From Alphaproteobacteria bacterium (GTDB lineage: Bacteria > Pseudomonadota > Alphaproteobacteria > Micavibrionales > UBA2020): a DNA stretch of 49,198 nucleotides. Where the stretch lies: the NCBI GenBank assembly GCA_016124645.1, contig WGNE01000039.1, positions 1 to 49,198 on the forward strand, in the 5' to 3' direction. Below are positions 35,173 to 42,158 of the stretch, one piece after another; within the stretch, counting starts at the first letter, position 1; every line of letters starts with the position of its first letter. The translations under genes were made by a program, and so were the position numbers. Under the pieces are notes generated by a model. The model was not told the DNA's origin, searched no databases, and was given only the letters and a program-made list of their open reading frames with translations.

Positions 35173-36204
35173 ATGGCAGGGCAGCATCCACAAGACGTTT
35201 CAGCGCAATACGGCACGGGCACGGCGGTGACCAGCCTGTACCAGACCTCGGGCGTGTACCGCAAGGACGAGCAGAAAGTCGTGACCACGGGGCAGGCGGA
35301 CAGCTTCAGCGTGATGAACGCGGCCGCGCCGCTGGACGAAGCGGGGATGCAAAGGCTGATGAACGGCCTTCAGGCCGAGGCGCAGGCGGTCAACAACGGC
35401 TCCACCGGCTCCATCGTCGGCATATCGCAGGCGGAACCCGGACCCGGCGAGGCGAATGCCTTCGACGTCGTCTATGGCTTTCGCGGGGATTCGCAGGCCA
35501 TCATCATCAAGGCGGATGCGCAGGGCAACGTCGATATCGTCAACCTGCAGCAGAAAGTTTCCGACGAGGACTTTTTCGTCAGCGAGTTCGGGGACGGCGG
35601 CCTGCCGGATGAAAACAACGTCGTGCGCGAAAGGATCGCGCTGAAGCCGGGCGAAAAAGCCATCGTGCTGGCCGTGACCGACGGCATGTCGGACGCCTAT
35701 CTCGGCCAGCGCGACCAGATGCGGCAGGATATCTCCGATTACCTGAAGGCCAATCCCGGCACGGCGGACCTTTCGCGCTTCATGGCGGAACGCGCCACCG
35801 CGCTGGGCACGGAGGACAATACGACCATCGTCTCCACCGTTCTGGGCGAGAAGACTTCGCTGGCGGGCAAGACGGCGGTGATGGCCGTTTTCGACGGCGT
35901 GGGGCATGACGACGGCACGCTTTCCTCGGCCCTCGCGCGCAGGCTGGAAAGCGACTTGCCGGACGGGCAGAAGCCGACGCCCATCGCAAAGCAGGAACTG
36001 GCCCATGTTTCCCTGCGCACCGACGATCTCGCCCGCGTCGGCACGCCCGGCACGAAAGACCCGCACGCCGAAAAGCTTTCGCAGGCGCTTTCCGCGCAGG
36101 GCGGGGGCAGCCGTTTCGCGGGGCTCGCGTCCGTGACGCTGCAGGAACCTTCGGCGCCGAAGGCGCAGCAGCAAAAACCCGCCGCGCCCGCGGCGAAGAT
36201 GTAA
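35173..36204 (+). CDS. PP2C-like phosphatase with rearranged motif order
   Basis: 343 residues, no signal peptide. In order: ADSFSV (Asp43), NNGSTGS (76-79), GFRGDSQAIII (105-107), VTDGMSDAY (Asp170), GTEDNTTIVSTV (Asp215-Asn216), and then AVFDGVGHDDG (Asp241). All have counterparts in PP2C (PPM) Ser/Thr phosphatases: EDSF, GSTA, GDSRA, SDGLTD, DNxT and VFDGxGG. In the canonical fold, however, the DGxGG strand lies between the first two, not at the end. The protein may be a permuted PP2C or carry a partial second domain. The C-terminal 60 residues are Ala/Pro/Gln-rich. It is a single gene after tRNA-Met, convergent with mnmA. Activity is not certain. Confidence 0.72.
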   Translation: MAGQHPQDVSAQYGTGTAVTSLYQTSGVYRKDEQKVVTTGQADSFSVMNAAAPLDEAGMQRLMNGLQAEAQAVNNGSTGSIVGISQAEPGPGEANAFDVVYGFRGDSQAIIIKADAQGNVDIVNLQQKVSDEDFFVSEFGDGGLPDENNVVRERIALKPGEKAIVLAVTDGMSDAYLGQRDQMRQDISDYLKANPGTADLSRFMAERATALGTEDNTTIVSTVLGEKTSLAGKTAVMAVFDGVGHDDGTLSSALARRLESDLPDGQKPTPIAKQELAHVSLRTDDLARVGTPGTKDPHAEKLSQALSAQGGGSRFAGLASVTLQEPSAPKAQQQKPAAPAAKM

Positions 36205-36237
36205 TTCCGGTTCAGTTTTGATTTTGCGAAAGCGCCT

Positions 36238-37365
36238 TCAGGCCGCGACCTGAACGCTTTTGTTGTCCGCGCCCGTGATCCAGCCGCCGCCGATGACGCG
36301 GTTGCCGACATAGCACACGCAGGCCTGACCCGCGGCGATGCCGAAGGCGGGGGTTTTCAGCTCCACCCGGTCGGGGTAGAGCGTGGCGGGCAGGGGGGGC
36401 TGGGCGGAGCGCAGCTTGACCTCCACCTCCATCCCGCCTTCGGGAATGGCGGGGACGAGCCAGTTGCAATCCTTCATATAAACCGTATCGCGCGCCAGCG
36501 CCTCATAGGGGCCGACGAGCACCTGGTTCTTGTCCGGCCGCAGGCCGACGACGAAGAGGGGGCTGTTGTTCTCCGTATGGCCGCCGCCGATGCCGATGCC
36601 GCGCCGCTGGCCGATGGTGTAATTGATGATGCCGCTGTGCTGCCCCAGCACGCGCCCGTCGATATGCACGATGTCGCCCGGCTGCATCGCGCCGGGGCGG
36701 AATTTTTCCACCACCTTGGCGTAGGAGCCGTTGGGCACGAAACAGATGTCCTGGCTGTCCGGCTTTTCGGCGACGACGAGGCCGAGGCGCTCCGCGTGCT
36801 CGCGCGTCACGTCCTTGCTCCAGCCGCCCAGCGGGAAGCGCAGGAAGTCCAGTTGTTCCTGCGTGGTGGCGAAAAGGAAATAGCTCTGGTCTTTCGTGGG
36901 GTCGATGGCGCGGTGCAGCTCGGCGCGCTCCGGCCCCATGACGCGCTGGATGTAATGGCCCGTCGCCATGCACTCCGCGCCCAGATCCTGCGCGGTTTGC
37001 AGCAAATCCTTGAACTTGACGTTCTGGTTGCACTTCACGCAGGGGATGGGCGTTTCGCCCTTCAGGTAGCTTTCGACGAAATCCTCGATCACGTTGTCCT
37101 GAAAGCGGCTCTGGTAGTTGAGCACGTAATGCTCGAAGCCCATTTCCTCCGCCACGCGCTTGGCGTCGTAGATGTCCTGCCCCGCGCAGCAGGCGCCTTT
37201 CTTGGCCAGCGCCTCGCCGTGGTCGTAGAGCTGCAGGGTGATGCCGACGACCTGATAGCCCTGCTCGTGCAGCAGCGCGGCCGTGACCGAGCTATCGACG
37301 CCGCCGGACATGGCGACGACGACGCGGGTGTCTTTCGGATCCTTGTCAAAGCCCAGCGCGTTCAT
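36238..37365 (-). CDS. mnmA: tRNA-specific 2-thiouridylase MnmA
   Basis: Inserts sulfur at position 2 of the wobble uridine of tRNA-Lys, -Glu and -Gln. The 375-residue protein has the PP-loop [14 protein letters not shown], the first catalytic Cys in the [11 protein letters not shown] motif, the second in [10 protein letters not shown], and the C-terminal beta domain with RGIGIGGGH and [13 protein letters not shown]. Length and motifs are typical. The sulfur comes via a cysteine desulfurase; one is encoded at 40064-41185. Divergent from the small gene at 37538. Confidence 0.96.
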   Translation of the reverse strand: MNALGFDKDPKDTRVVVAMSGGVDSSVTAALLHEQGYQVVGITLQLYDHGEALAKKGACCAGQDIYDAKRVAEEMGFEHYVLNYQSRFQDNVIEDFVESYLKGETPIPCVKCNQNVKFKDLLQTAQDLGAECMATGHYIQRVMGPERAELHRAIDPTKDQSYFLFATTQEQLDFLRFPLGGWSKDVTREHAERLGLVVAEKPDSQDICFVPNGSYAKVVEKFRPGAMQPGDIVHIDGRVLGQHSGIINYTIGQRRGIGIGGGHTENNSPLFVVGLRPDKNQVLVGPYEALARDTVYMKDCNWLVPAIPEGGMEVEVKLRSAQPPLPATLYPDRVELKTPAFGIAAGQACVCYVGNRVIGGGWITGADNKSVQVAA

Positions 37366-37537
37366 CTTGTTACCTCATGCGCCCCGAACAGCCGGAGCAG
37401 CAGCAAAATATACGGTTTTTGTGCCAAAAAGCAAGGATTTTTCATATTTATGTTATTTCGAAAGGATATGGCCAAAGGGGGCGGGGCTGTGTTTATATGG
37501 AAGAACCTTACAAAACGAAAAAAGCAGGAGAACTGCA

Positions 37538-37885
37538 ATGGTCTGTCCGCGCACGCCGACGCCCCATGAAGACTGGCCCGAACGCCGCGAGCCCGGGAAG
37601 GAAGGCGTCATTTTCTTCACCCCCGACAAGGACGCGAAGATCGAGGAATTCGCCCCCGCGCTGCTCGCCACCATGAAGCGGCTGAAAATGGGCGCGGAGA
37701 TCAATTTCCCCCATTTCGTGCTGGAAGTGCCCGTGGAATCGACCCTGCACGACGTGCTGGAGGCCTACCGCAAGGTGGTGCCCGACTATCTGCCCCCGCT
37801 GGCCCCCACGCCGCAAGCGCCGGAAAGACACGACATCAAGCGCTTCGGCCGCAAGACCATGGGCAAGCCCGGCTCCGGCCGCTAG
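37538..37885 (+). CDS. Small protein of unknown function, paralog A
   Basis: 115 residues from the ATG at 37538, with AGGAG 7 nt upstream. The N-terminus is Pro/Arg/Glu-rich and the core reads KMGAEINFPHFVLEVPVEST followed by LHDVLEAYRKVVPDYLPPL. The C-terminus is basic. The core matches the next gene (INFPHFVLEVPVES with IIHLPHVSVEFEPG, and LHDVLEAYRKVV with PKEIIDGYNLAM), so the two are paralogs. No known domain is recognised. The protein is soluble, with a strand-then-helix pattern. Confidence 0.75.
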   Translation: MVCPRTPTPHEDWPERREPGKEGVIFFTPDKDAKIEEFAPALLATMKRLKMGAEINFPHFVLEVPVESTLHDVLEAYRKVVPDYLPPLAPTPQAPERHDIKRFGRKTMGKPGSGR

Positions 37886-38034
37886 GCCGGGAAACGCCTC
37901 GTAAGCGGCTGAAGGCGCAGGGCTTTTTTCTTTAACAGTTTGTTCAAACATGGCTGTTACACTAAAGTTGCGGGAAAGTGTCCGCGGCTTGGTGCCGCGT
38001 TGCGCCCGCGAATGGAAGAGGGAAAAATCGCGGC

Positions 38035-38337
38035 ATGGCCGGGCGGAAAAAAGGCGGGGGAAGCGGCAAGAACCATGGCGGCAATCATGACGACGACGAT
38101 CTCGTCATGGAATTCACGCCCGAAGGCGGTTTCAACATCCGCATGGCCGCGCGTAATTTCGCCGAGCTGATGGAGGAATCGAACCAGCCGCTCATCATCC
38201 ACCTGCCGCATGTCTCGGTCGAGTTCGAGCCGGGCTGCACGCCCAAGGAAATCATCGACGGCTACAACCTCGCCATGAAGGCCAAATTCGTCGTCAAGCC
38301 CTCCAACACCAATGCGGGTCCCAAGGGGCCGAAGTAG
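38035..38337 (+). CDS. Small protein of unknown function, paralog B
   Basis: 100 residues from the ATG at 38035. A Gly/Lys/His-rich start with four consecutive Asp (GGNHDDDDLVMEF) leads to the conserved core QPLIIHLPHVSVEFEPGCTP and KEIIDGYNLAMKAKFVVKP. The core is related to the preceding gene. GAGGG lies somewhat far upstream (about 15 nt), so the start is not certain. A clear bidirectional hairpin terminator follows at 38363. The two genes are about 150 bp apart and may be separately transcribed. Confidence 0.72.
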   Translation: MAGRKKGGGSGKNHGGNHDDDDLVMEFTPEGGFNIRMAARNFAELMEESNQPLIIHLPHVSVEFEPGCTPKEIIDGYNLAMKAKFVVKPSNTNAGPKGPK

Positions 38338-38362
38338 GCTTTCTTCAATTCAGGACAAAAGA

Positions 38363-38391
38363 AAAACCGCCGGGGGTGCGCCGGCGGTTTT
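38363..38391. terminator. Bidirectional rho-independent terminator
   Basis: AAAACCGCCGG (38363-38373) pairs perfectly with CCGGCGGTTTT (38381-38391) around a 7-nt loop, giving T runs on both strands. It separates the convergent genes ending at 38337 and 38434. Confidence 0.88.
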
Positions 38392-38433
38392 CCCTCTGTG
38401 CCTCGGGGAACGGGGAGAGCTCCCTGAACGTCG

Positions 38434-39072
38434 TCAGCCGTTCTTTCTGAAGTGGTGAATGCGGCGGCTGTTGTGGTTGAAGCCCTGACGCGAGCCCATC
38501 TGCTCATGCCTGCCGATGCGACCGTTGCGCCCGTTCTTGAACTCGCGGCGGGTCAGGCCGGCCTGATTGCGCTGCAGGCGGGAATATTCGCCCTTGCCGA
38601 TCTGGCCGTTCTTCATGCCGCGCTTCAGGCGTTTTTCCTGCCAGACGTTGCGCTGGACGTCGCGCTGCATGCGGCGGCTGGACAGGCTTTTCGGGTTGCC
38701 GTACTGCGCGTCATGCTTTTGCCCGTAGATCATCTTGCTCTGGCGGTTTTCCATGTTCTTGATCTGGTAGCGGTCTTTCTTGGACAGGCTGCCGTCTTTC
38801 ATGTCCTTCGCCTCGACGAAATCGAGGCGGGACTGGCCGTGCTCAAGCTTCGCCGCCTCGCGGGTGTTGAGCGCGCCGCTGTCGAGGCCGCCATCGATGC
38901 GTTTTTGCTGGTTGATGTCGCGCTGGGTTTCATAGCCCGCGCCATAATGATTCACCGGTTTTTTCACCGGCGGATCGACGACGATGCCGGACGAAGATGC
39001 GCCGTCCGCGAAAGCGGGGCCGGAGATGCAGGTCGCGACGGCCGCGAGAATGAGAAATCGTTTGATGTTCAT
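38434..39072 (-). CDS. Exported basic protein with internal helical repeats
   Basis: 212 residues from the ATG at 39072, preceded by AAGGAA. Signal peptide: NIKRFLILAAVATCISGPAFA. The mature protein is very basic and repeats a pattern of the type QxxRIxxGxxSGxLxxREAxxLExxQ. One copy is around QQKRIDGGLDSGALNTREAA, another around QEKRLKRGMKNGQIGKGEYS and a third around FKNGRNGRIGRHEQ. Proteins with this repeat are common, uncharacterised periplasmic proteins in proteobacteria. The C-terminus is rich in His, Arg and Asn. Function unknown; nucleic-acid or envelope binding would fit the charge but is a guess. Confidence 0.82.
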   Translation of the reverse strand: MNIKRFLILAAVATCISGPAFADGASSSGIVVDPPVKKPVNHYGAGYETQRDINQQKRIDGGLDSGALNTREAAKLEHGQSRLDFVEAKDMKDGSLSKKDRYQIKNMENRQSKMIYGQKHDAQYGNPKSLSSRRMQRDVQRNVWQEKRLKRGMKNGQIGKGEYSRLQRNQAGLTRREFKNGRNGRIGRHEQMGSRQGFNHNSRRIHHFRKNG

Positions 39073-39264
39073 GGCGAAGTTCCTTTCCTTATACAACAAG
39101 AAATGAACGGCGCGCCCGGCGGGAATAAACTTAAGGCGTAGGGGACAAGCTTTCCGTGCGCGCCGTTCATACCAGTGATACGGGCGGAACGCGGAAAACC
39201 CTGCGAAAAAATCCGAATAAATACAAGGGATTTTAGTTAAATATCGGCAATGTCGCTGAAGGCG

Positions 39265-39591
39265 TTAATCCCAGGGCGTCTTCGCGCCGGGCAGGGCGAC
39301 GACGATGCCGTCGAGCTCGTCGCTCATCAATATCTGGCAGCCGAGGCGCGAGGTTTTTTTCAAGTCGAAGGCGAGGTCGAGCATGTCGTCCTCGTCGTCG
39401 CGCTTTTCGTTCAGCTTGCCGTACCAGTCGGGATGCACGACGACGTGGCAGGTCGCGCAGGCAAGGCAGCCCCCGCAGGCGCCCTCGATGTCGATGCCGT
39501 GCTTGTGCGAGATTTCCATGATGGACAACCCGTTGGGCGCGTCCACTTCCAGCGGCTCGCCGTTCTTTTCGATGAAGGTCATTTTCGGCAT
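39265..39591 (-). CDS. Adrenodoxin-type 2Fe-2S ferredoxin
   Basis: 108 residues, the usual size for Isc-type ferredoxin. The cluster ligands are Cys39, Cys45 and Cys48 in GACGGCLACATCHVVV, and Cys85 in SRLGCQI; Cys42 is extra. The acidic stretch KRDDEDDMLDLAFDLKKTS is the adrenodoxin-family partner-binding region. These ferredoxins supply electrons for Fe-S cluster assembly or P450-type enzymes. The cysteine desulfurase gene lies upstream on the same strand, with a GIY-YIG unit inserted between them, which suggests a former fdx-desulfurase neighbourhood. Confidence 0.94.
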   Translation of the reverse strand: MPKMTFIEKNGEPLEVDAPNGLSIMEISHKHGIDIEGACGGCLACATCHVVVHPDWYGKLNEKRDDEDDMLDLAFDLKKTSRLGCQILMSDELDGIVVALPGAKTPWD

Positions 39592-39613
39592 GTTTTTCTA
39601 CCTTTGCTGTGTT

Positions 39614-39640
39614 TGGATTCCCGCTTTCGCGGGAATGACG
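39614..39640. repeat. 27-bp palindromic repeat, copy 1 (plus orientation)
   Basis: Core ATTCCCGC-TTTC-GCGGGAAT (39617-39636) with flanks TGG and GACG. It is the exact reverse complement of the copy at 39661-39687, 20 bp away. Confidence 0.85.
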
Positions 39641-39660
39641 AAATGAAACTAAACTACCCG

Positions 39661-39687
39661 CGTCATTCCCGCGAAAGCGGGAATCCA
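39661..39687. repeat. 27-bp palindromic repeat, copy 2 (inverted)
   Basis: Core ATTCCCGC-GAAA-GCGGGAAT (39665-39684). It forms inverted pairs with copy 1 at 39614 and copy 3 at 40026. The core fits the ATTCCC(N8)GGGAAT pattern known as dRS3 in Neisseria. Confidence 0.85.
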
Positions 39688-39721
39688 TGCCCTTGTGCCG
39701 TTCGATCCGGCGGTTATGTCG

Positions 39722-40015
39722 TCATGCCGCAATCTCGTCATACAGGTCGTTCCATTCGGGGTTTTTCTCGTTGATCAGTTGCAGTTTCCACGCGCGGTTC
39801 CATTTCTTCATTTGTTTTTCGCGCGTGATGGCGTCCATCGCCGTGTTGAATTGCTCGAAGTACACCAGCCGCGTCAGGCCGTAGCGGGCGGTGAAACCCT
39901 TGACCGCCTTCTGCCTGTGCTCGTGAACCCGGCGAATAATATCATTGCTGACGCCGAGGTAAAGCGTTCCGTTCATCTTGTTCGTCATGATGTAAACATA
40001 GAACTGTTTTTGCAT
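39722..40015 (-). CDS. GIY-YIG domain protein (small single-domain nuclease family)
   Basis: 97 residues comprising only a GIY-YIG domain. The motif is FYVYIMTNKMNGTLYLGVSN (YVY and LYLG standing for GIY and YIG), then the catalytic Arg in DIIRRVHEHR, and Glu in FEQFNTAMDAITREKQMKKW. The C-terminus WNDLYDEIA is typical of the YhbQ-like family. Such genes often occur in many copies in alphaproteobacterial genomes. Its TAA stop is about 35 bp from the copy 2 palindrome, and its start is 10 bp from copy 3. Confidence 0.9.
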   Translation of the reverse strand: MQKQFYVYIMTNKMNGTLYLGVSNDIIRRVHEHRQKAVKGFTARYGLTRLVYFEQFNTAMDAITREKQMKKWNRAWKLQLINEKNPEWNDLYDEIAA

Positions 40016-40025
40016 CGGGGTTCCT

Positions 40026-40052
40026 TGGTTTCCCGCTTTCGCGGGAATGACG
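40026..40052. repeat. 27-bp palindromic repeat, copy 3 (plus orientation, one mismatch)
   Basis: Same orientation as copy 1 and inverted relative to copy 2. It differs by one base (A to T at 40029), leaving a core TTCCCGC-TTTC-GCGGGAA. It ends 12 bp from the cysteine desulfurase stop. Confidence 0.85.
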
Positions 40053-40063
40053 AAAGAGGGGGG

Positions 40064-41185
40064 TTACGCCGCGCTCAGGCGGTTCTTGATGCGGTCGTAC
40101 ATTTCGGACCATTTTTCGATGAAGGCCTCGACGTCCTCTTCCGTCGTGTCCCAGCCGAGGCTGATGCGCAGGGAGGAAGCGGCCTCGTCCTCGCTTGCGC
40201 CCATGGCCTTCAGCACGTGCGAGGGCTTGACCGTGCCCGAGGAACAGGCCGAGCCGTTGGACACGCAGATGCCCGCAAGGTCGAGCGCGATGAGCTGCAT
40301 TTCAGACGTCGCGCCCGGCAGGCAGAACATGCTGGTATTGGCGACGCGCAGCGCATCTTTGCCGAAAATCTTTAATGTCGGCGCCTTGGCGGAAAGTTCG
40401 GCCTCCAGCCGGTCGCGCAGGGCTTGCAGCCGTGGCATGTCTTCGATGTCCGCCAGTTCCGCCGCCGCGCCGAAGCCGGCGATGGCGGCGAGGTTCTCCG
40501 TGCCCGCGCGCAGGTTCTTTTCCTGATTGCCGCCGCGCAGCAGCGGCTGCACCACCGCGCAATTGGCGATGACGAGGCAGCCCATGCCCTGCGGCCCGCC
40601 CATCTTGTGCGCGGAAAGCGTCATGAAATCGACGCCCGAGGCCTGAACGTCCAGCGCAAGGCGGCCCGCGGCCTGCACCGCGTCGGTATGCACCAGCACG
40701 CTGTGCTTGCGCGCCAGCTTCACGACCTCTTCGACGGGCTGGATGACGCCGGTCTCGTTATTGACCGTCATGACGGAGAGCAGGGTCTGGCGCGTGTTGC
40801 CCTCCAGCATCCTGTCGAGGGCTTGAAGGTCGATGACGCCGTTTTCAAGCACGGGGATGATTTCTGCCTCCGGCGCGGCCTGCAGGACGGAAGGATGCTC
40901 GATGGCGGAGACGATGAGGCGTTCCATGCCCGCGCCCTTCAGGACCATGTTATTGGCCTCCGTCGCGCCCGAGGTGAAGACGATGACGTCGCGCGGGCCC
41001 GCGTTCACCAGTTTGGCGATGGATTTGCGCGATTCCTCGATTCTGCGCCGCGCCTCGCGCCCGGCCTTGTGGATGGAGGAGACGTTGCCCGGAAACCCCA
41101 GCATTTCCAGCATGGAATCGCGCACGCCGGGCTTGGCCGGCGTGGTGGCGTTATGGTCCAGATATATGCCCTCAAAACGGCTCAC
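40064..41185 (-). CDS. Cysteine desulfurase (NifS/IscS family)
   Basis: A PLP enzyme that removes sulfur from cysteine for Fe-S clusters and tRNA thiolation. From GTG at 41185 the protein has 373 residues. AAGGGC lies just upstream of this GTG, and homology begins at once (FEGIYLDHNATTPAKPGV); the ATG ten codons earlier is less likely. It shows TSGATEANNMVLKG, the PLP pocket HTDAVQAAGR, the Schiff-base Lys in TLSAHKMGGPQG, and the persulfide Cys in SNGSACSSG. Relatives near fdx and an alpha/beta hydrolase gene are common in alphaproteobacteria. It is divergent from that hydrolase gene. Whether it is IscS or NifS is not decided. Confidence 0.94.
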   Translation of the reverse strand: MSRFEGIYLDHNATTPAKPGVRDSMLEMLGFPGNVSSIHKAGREARRRIEESRKSIAKLVNAGPRDVIVFTSGATEANNMVLKGAGMERLIVSAIEHPSVLQAAPEAEIIPVLENGVIDLQALDRMLEGNTRQTLLSVMTVNNETGVIQPVEEVVKLARKHSVLVHTDAVQAAGRLALDVQASGVDFMTLSAHKMGGPQGMGCLVIANCAVVQPLLRGGNQEKNLRAGTENLAAIAGFGAAAELADIEDMPRLQALRDRLEAELSAKAPTLKIFGKDALRVANTSMFCLPGATSEMQLIALDLAGICVSNGSACSSGTVKPSHVLKAMGASEDEAASSLRISLGWDTTEEDVEAFIEKWSEMYDRIKNRLSAA

Positions 41186-41382
41186 TTTTGCCCTTCCGTG
41201 TCGCCAAAAATACATTAATAAATGGAGATATGTATATGATTTAACACTGAAAATAAAGAATTTTCTTGCTATAAAAATTTCATAATGTATATTCTGTACT
41301 TCAGATAGAGGTTGTAACGCAAATAAATAATAAAAAAATGCATATCAACAACCGATAAAGGCACCAGGAGGCCACAGACTGT

Positions 41383-42048
41383 ATGCCAGAAATTATGATT
41401 ACCGGCCCCGCCGGTCGACTTGAAGGCCGTTACAAACACAGCCGCTTGCCCGGCTCCCCCATCGCTCTCATCCTTCATCCCAACCCGCAGCGCGGCGGCA
41501 CGATGAACAACAAGATTTCCTATTCGTTGTTCCAGACCTTCGCCGACAACGGGTTTTCCACCCTGCGCTTCAACTTCCGCGGCGTCGGCCGTTCGCAGGG
41601 CGAATTCGCGCATGGCGAAGGCGAACTGTCGGATGCGGCTTCGGCCCTCGACTGGCTGCAAAGCGTCAACCCCGGGGCTTCCTCCGTCTGGGTTGCCGGT
41701 TTCTCCTTCGGCGCGTGGATCGGCATGCAATTGCTGATGCGCCGCCCGGAAATCGACGGCTATGTCTCCATCGCCCCGCCGGCGAACATCTATGATTTCA
41801 ACTTCCTGGCGCCCTGCCCGAACGAGGGGCTGATCGTCCAGGGGGACAACGACCAGGTCGTGAACATCGAATCCGTGGAAAAGCTGGTCGAGAAGCTTAA
41901 AGACCAGCGCGGCCCCAACGGCGTGGATTACCGCGTCATTCCGGGCGCCGGCCACTTCTTCAACAACCCCGGCGAGACCGAGCAGATGCTCGGCCATATC
42001 AGCGACTATCTTTCCCGCGCCCTGACCGCGCAGGAAGCCGCCGCTTAA
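41383..42048 (+). CDS. Alpha/beta hydrolase
   Basis: 221 residues. It reads ALILHPNPQRGGTMNNKISY, FNFRGVGRSQGEFAHGEGEL, the nucleophile elbow GFSFG (Ser) in VAGFSFGAWIGMQLL, an acidic residue in LIVQGDNDQVV and His in VIPGAGHFFNNPG, forming a complete Ser-Asp-His triad. AGGAGG precedes the ATG. Similar short hydrolases lie next to cysteine-desulfurase genes in many alphaproteobacteria; the substrate is unknown. A hairpin terminator follows at 42070. The 197-bp divergent region to the desulfurase is AT-rich and presumably holds both promoters. Confidence 0.92.
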   Translation: MPEIMITGPAGRLEGRYKHSRLPGSPIALILHPNPQRGGTMNNKISYSLFQTFADNGFSTLRFNFRGVGRSQGEFAHGEGELSDAASALDWLQSVNPGASSVWVAGFSFGAWIGMQLLMRRPEIDGYVSIAPPANIYDFNFLAPCPNEGLIVQGDNDQVVNIESVEKLVEKLKDQRGPNGVDYRVIPGAGHFFNNPGETEQMLGHISDYLSRALTAQEAAA

Positions 42049-42069
42049 CCGCCGCAGACTTTCGTAGCA

Positions 42070-42101
42070 AAAAAGCCGTCCCTTCCAAGGGGCGGCTTTT
42101 T
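42070..42101 (+). terminator. Rho-independent terminator after the alpha/beta hydrolase
   Basis: AAAAAGCCGTCCC pairs with GGGGCGGCTTTTT around TTCCAA, with one T-G pair and a terminal T run. It starts 22 bp after the stop at 42048. Confidence 0.85.
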
Positions 42102-42158
42102 CTATTGCGCAGGATGTAATAGACTCCATAGGTGTCATACCGGAAGAGGTTATTCGCC

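Larger units (their letters stand above)
39661..40052. mobile_element. Candidate mini-unit: GIY-YIG gene between 27-bp inverted palindromes
   Basis: A 392-bp segment bounded by two inverted copies of the palindrome (39661-39687 and 40026-40052, one mismatch) and holding a single GIY-YIG gene. It sits between ferredoxin and cysteine desulfurase genes. Mobility is inferred from the arrangement. No target-site duplication is evident. Confidence 0.4.

Noticed and set aside
39614-39687. CRISPR array or long stem terminator
   Set aside because: Only two inverted copies with one 20-bp spacer. Orientation and the third copy fit dispersed palindromes instead.
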